Shown here: piece by piece, positions 5,601-6,243 of the stretch
How the letters are laid out: the number at the start of each line of letters is the position of its first letter
Numbering within the stretch: the first letter of the stretch is position 1
Source of the DNA: Cyclobacteriaceae bacterium
Lineage (GTDB): Bacteria > Bacteroidota > Bacteroidia > Cytophagales > Cyclobacteriaceae
Assembly: GCA_025363495.1 (NCBI GenBank)
Contig: JANYDR010000375.1
Coordinates: forward strand, 1 to 6,243
Length of the DNA: 6,243 nucleotides
Direction: 5' to 3'
The notes under the pieces: model-generated
What the model was told of the DNA's origin: nothing
The model's database searches: none
The model's input: only the letters and a program-made list of their open reading frames with translations
Translations under genes and position numbers: made by a program

Positions 5601-6243
5601 GTGGAAATAAATTATGTGGCTTTTGCAATACCTGCCTTTTTTGTCTTTCTCGGACTGGAATATGCTGTTGCCAAAAGAAAGGGAAAGCCTGAATTATTCA
5701 CCTATGAGAATTCAATCGCCAATATCTCTGTAGGAATTGGTGAACGTTTATTGAATCTTCTCATAACAGGAAGTTTTTACAGCTTGTTTTATTACCTGTA
5801 TAGTCACTTTGCCATTTTTAAGATTCCCGATCACTGGATTATCTGGATAATTCTACTATTTGCTACTGATCTGGTCTGGTACTGGTATCACCGCCTTGGT
5901 CATGAGATAAATTTATTCTGGGGTGCTCATATTGTTCATCATCAGAGCGAGGAGTTTAACTACACTGTTTCAGCCCGTATTACTACTATTCAGGCCGTTG
6001 TACGTAACCTGTTTTGGTGTGTACTGCCTTTGGCGGGATTTCACCCCTTCATGATTATCACCATCCTTGTTGTACATGGGACCTATTCGTTCTTTACTCA
6101 TACTCAGCTCATTGGTAAACTTGGGTGGCTGGAATATATTCTGATCACACCCTCACATCATGGAGTTCATCATGCTTCCAATGAGAAATACCTGAATAAG
6201 AATTACGGTGATATTTTTATTTTTTGGGATAAACTATTTGGTA
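5601..6243 (+). CDS. Sterol desaturase / fatty acid hydroxylase family membrane protein, 3'-partial
   Basis: The first 214 residues of a di-iron membrane oxygenase-type protein; the frame stays open to the window end. The GTG at 5601 is preferred because the protein then begins MEINYVAFAIPAFFVFLGLEY, a first membrane helix typical of the family start. Only two codons separate that GTG from the TAA of the lipoprotein in the same frame. Further helices lie near 51-70, 78-95 and 138-165. The histidine clusters expected to bind the two iron atoms are visible: HRLGH (97-101), HIVHH (110-114), HTQ (167-169) and HHGVHH (186-191). NYGDIFIFWDKLFG (201-214) is the conserved ending of this domain. Relatives act on lipids, sterols, carotenoids or alkylglycerols; the closest look is the broad 'sterol desaturase family', with alkylglycerol monooxygenase-like enzymes included. 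The substrate cannot be told. It is probably translated from the lipoprotein mRNA, as the gap is six bases. Confidence 0.93.
   Translation, partial: MEINYVAFAIPAFFVFLGLEYAVAKRKGKPELFTYENSIANISVGIGERLLNLLITGSFYSLFYYLYSHFAIFKIPDHWIIWIILLFATDLVWYWYHRLGHEINLFWGAHIVHHQSEEFNYTVSARITTIQAVVRNLFWCVLPLAGFHPFMIITILVVHGTYSFFTHTQLIGKLGWLEYILITPSHHGVHHASNEKYLNKNYGDIFIFWDKLFG

Overview
This window looks like chromosomal DNA from the Bacteroidota, possibly a Cytophagales-type organism. That placement is an inference. It rests on moderate, somewhat AT-rich composition, gene starts preceded by A-rich leaders without clear Shine-Dalgarno sequences, a TTG-N19-TAnnTTTG promoter of the Bacteroidota housekeeping type, and protein types common in that phylum (TlpA-like lipoprotein thioredoxin, FtsX/YbbP-type permease, sterol desaturase family).

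Layout. Bases 2-2371 (+) carry most of a large ABC-transporter permease with two FtsX-type halves; its N-terminus lies upstream of the window. It converges on a cystathionine gamma-synthase/lyase-type PLP enzyme (2428-3591, -). The whole gap between the two stop codons is one perfect palindrome, 28 bp arms with a 6-nt loop, built from seven 8-base units. Bases 3592-3951 have no protein gene and mainly hold the control region of the PLP enzyme. On the minus strand, in order, this region has a TTG/TATTTTTG promoter, a textbook SAM-I (S-box) riboswitch (3733-3839), an intrinsic terminator (3665-3701), a second short hairpin plus T-run, and an A-rich translation leader. From 3952 to the window end three genes run on the plus strand: a short DUF1684-like protein, a lipoprotein with a C-terminal TlpA/ResA-type thioredoxin domain (CPNC), and the N-terminal part of a sterol desaturase / fatty acid hydroxylase family membrane enzyme.

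How they fit together. The riboswitch puts the PLP enzyme under S-adenosylmethionine repression, which argues for methionine biosynthesis (MetB-like gamma-synthase or a sulfhydrylase) rather than cysteine production by gamma-lyase. The plus-strand trio has gaps of 56 and 6 bases and may be co-transcribed; only the lipoprotein/desaturase pair is tight. No shared pathway is evident. The permease is a separate unit whose ATPase partner is probably outside the window. I found no mobile element, CRISPR array, rRNA or tRNA. The most unusual items are the stop-to-stop octamer palindrome, the DUF1684 protein that lacks its usual C-terminal half, and the layered hairpins behind the riboswitch.
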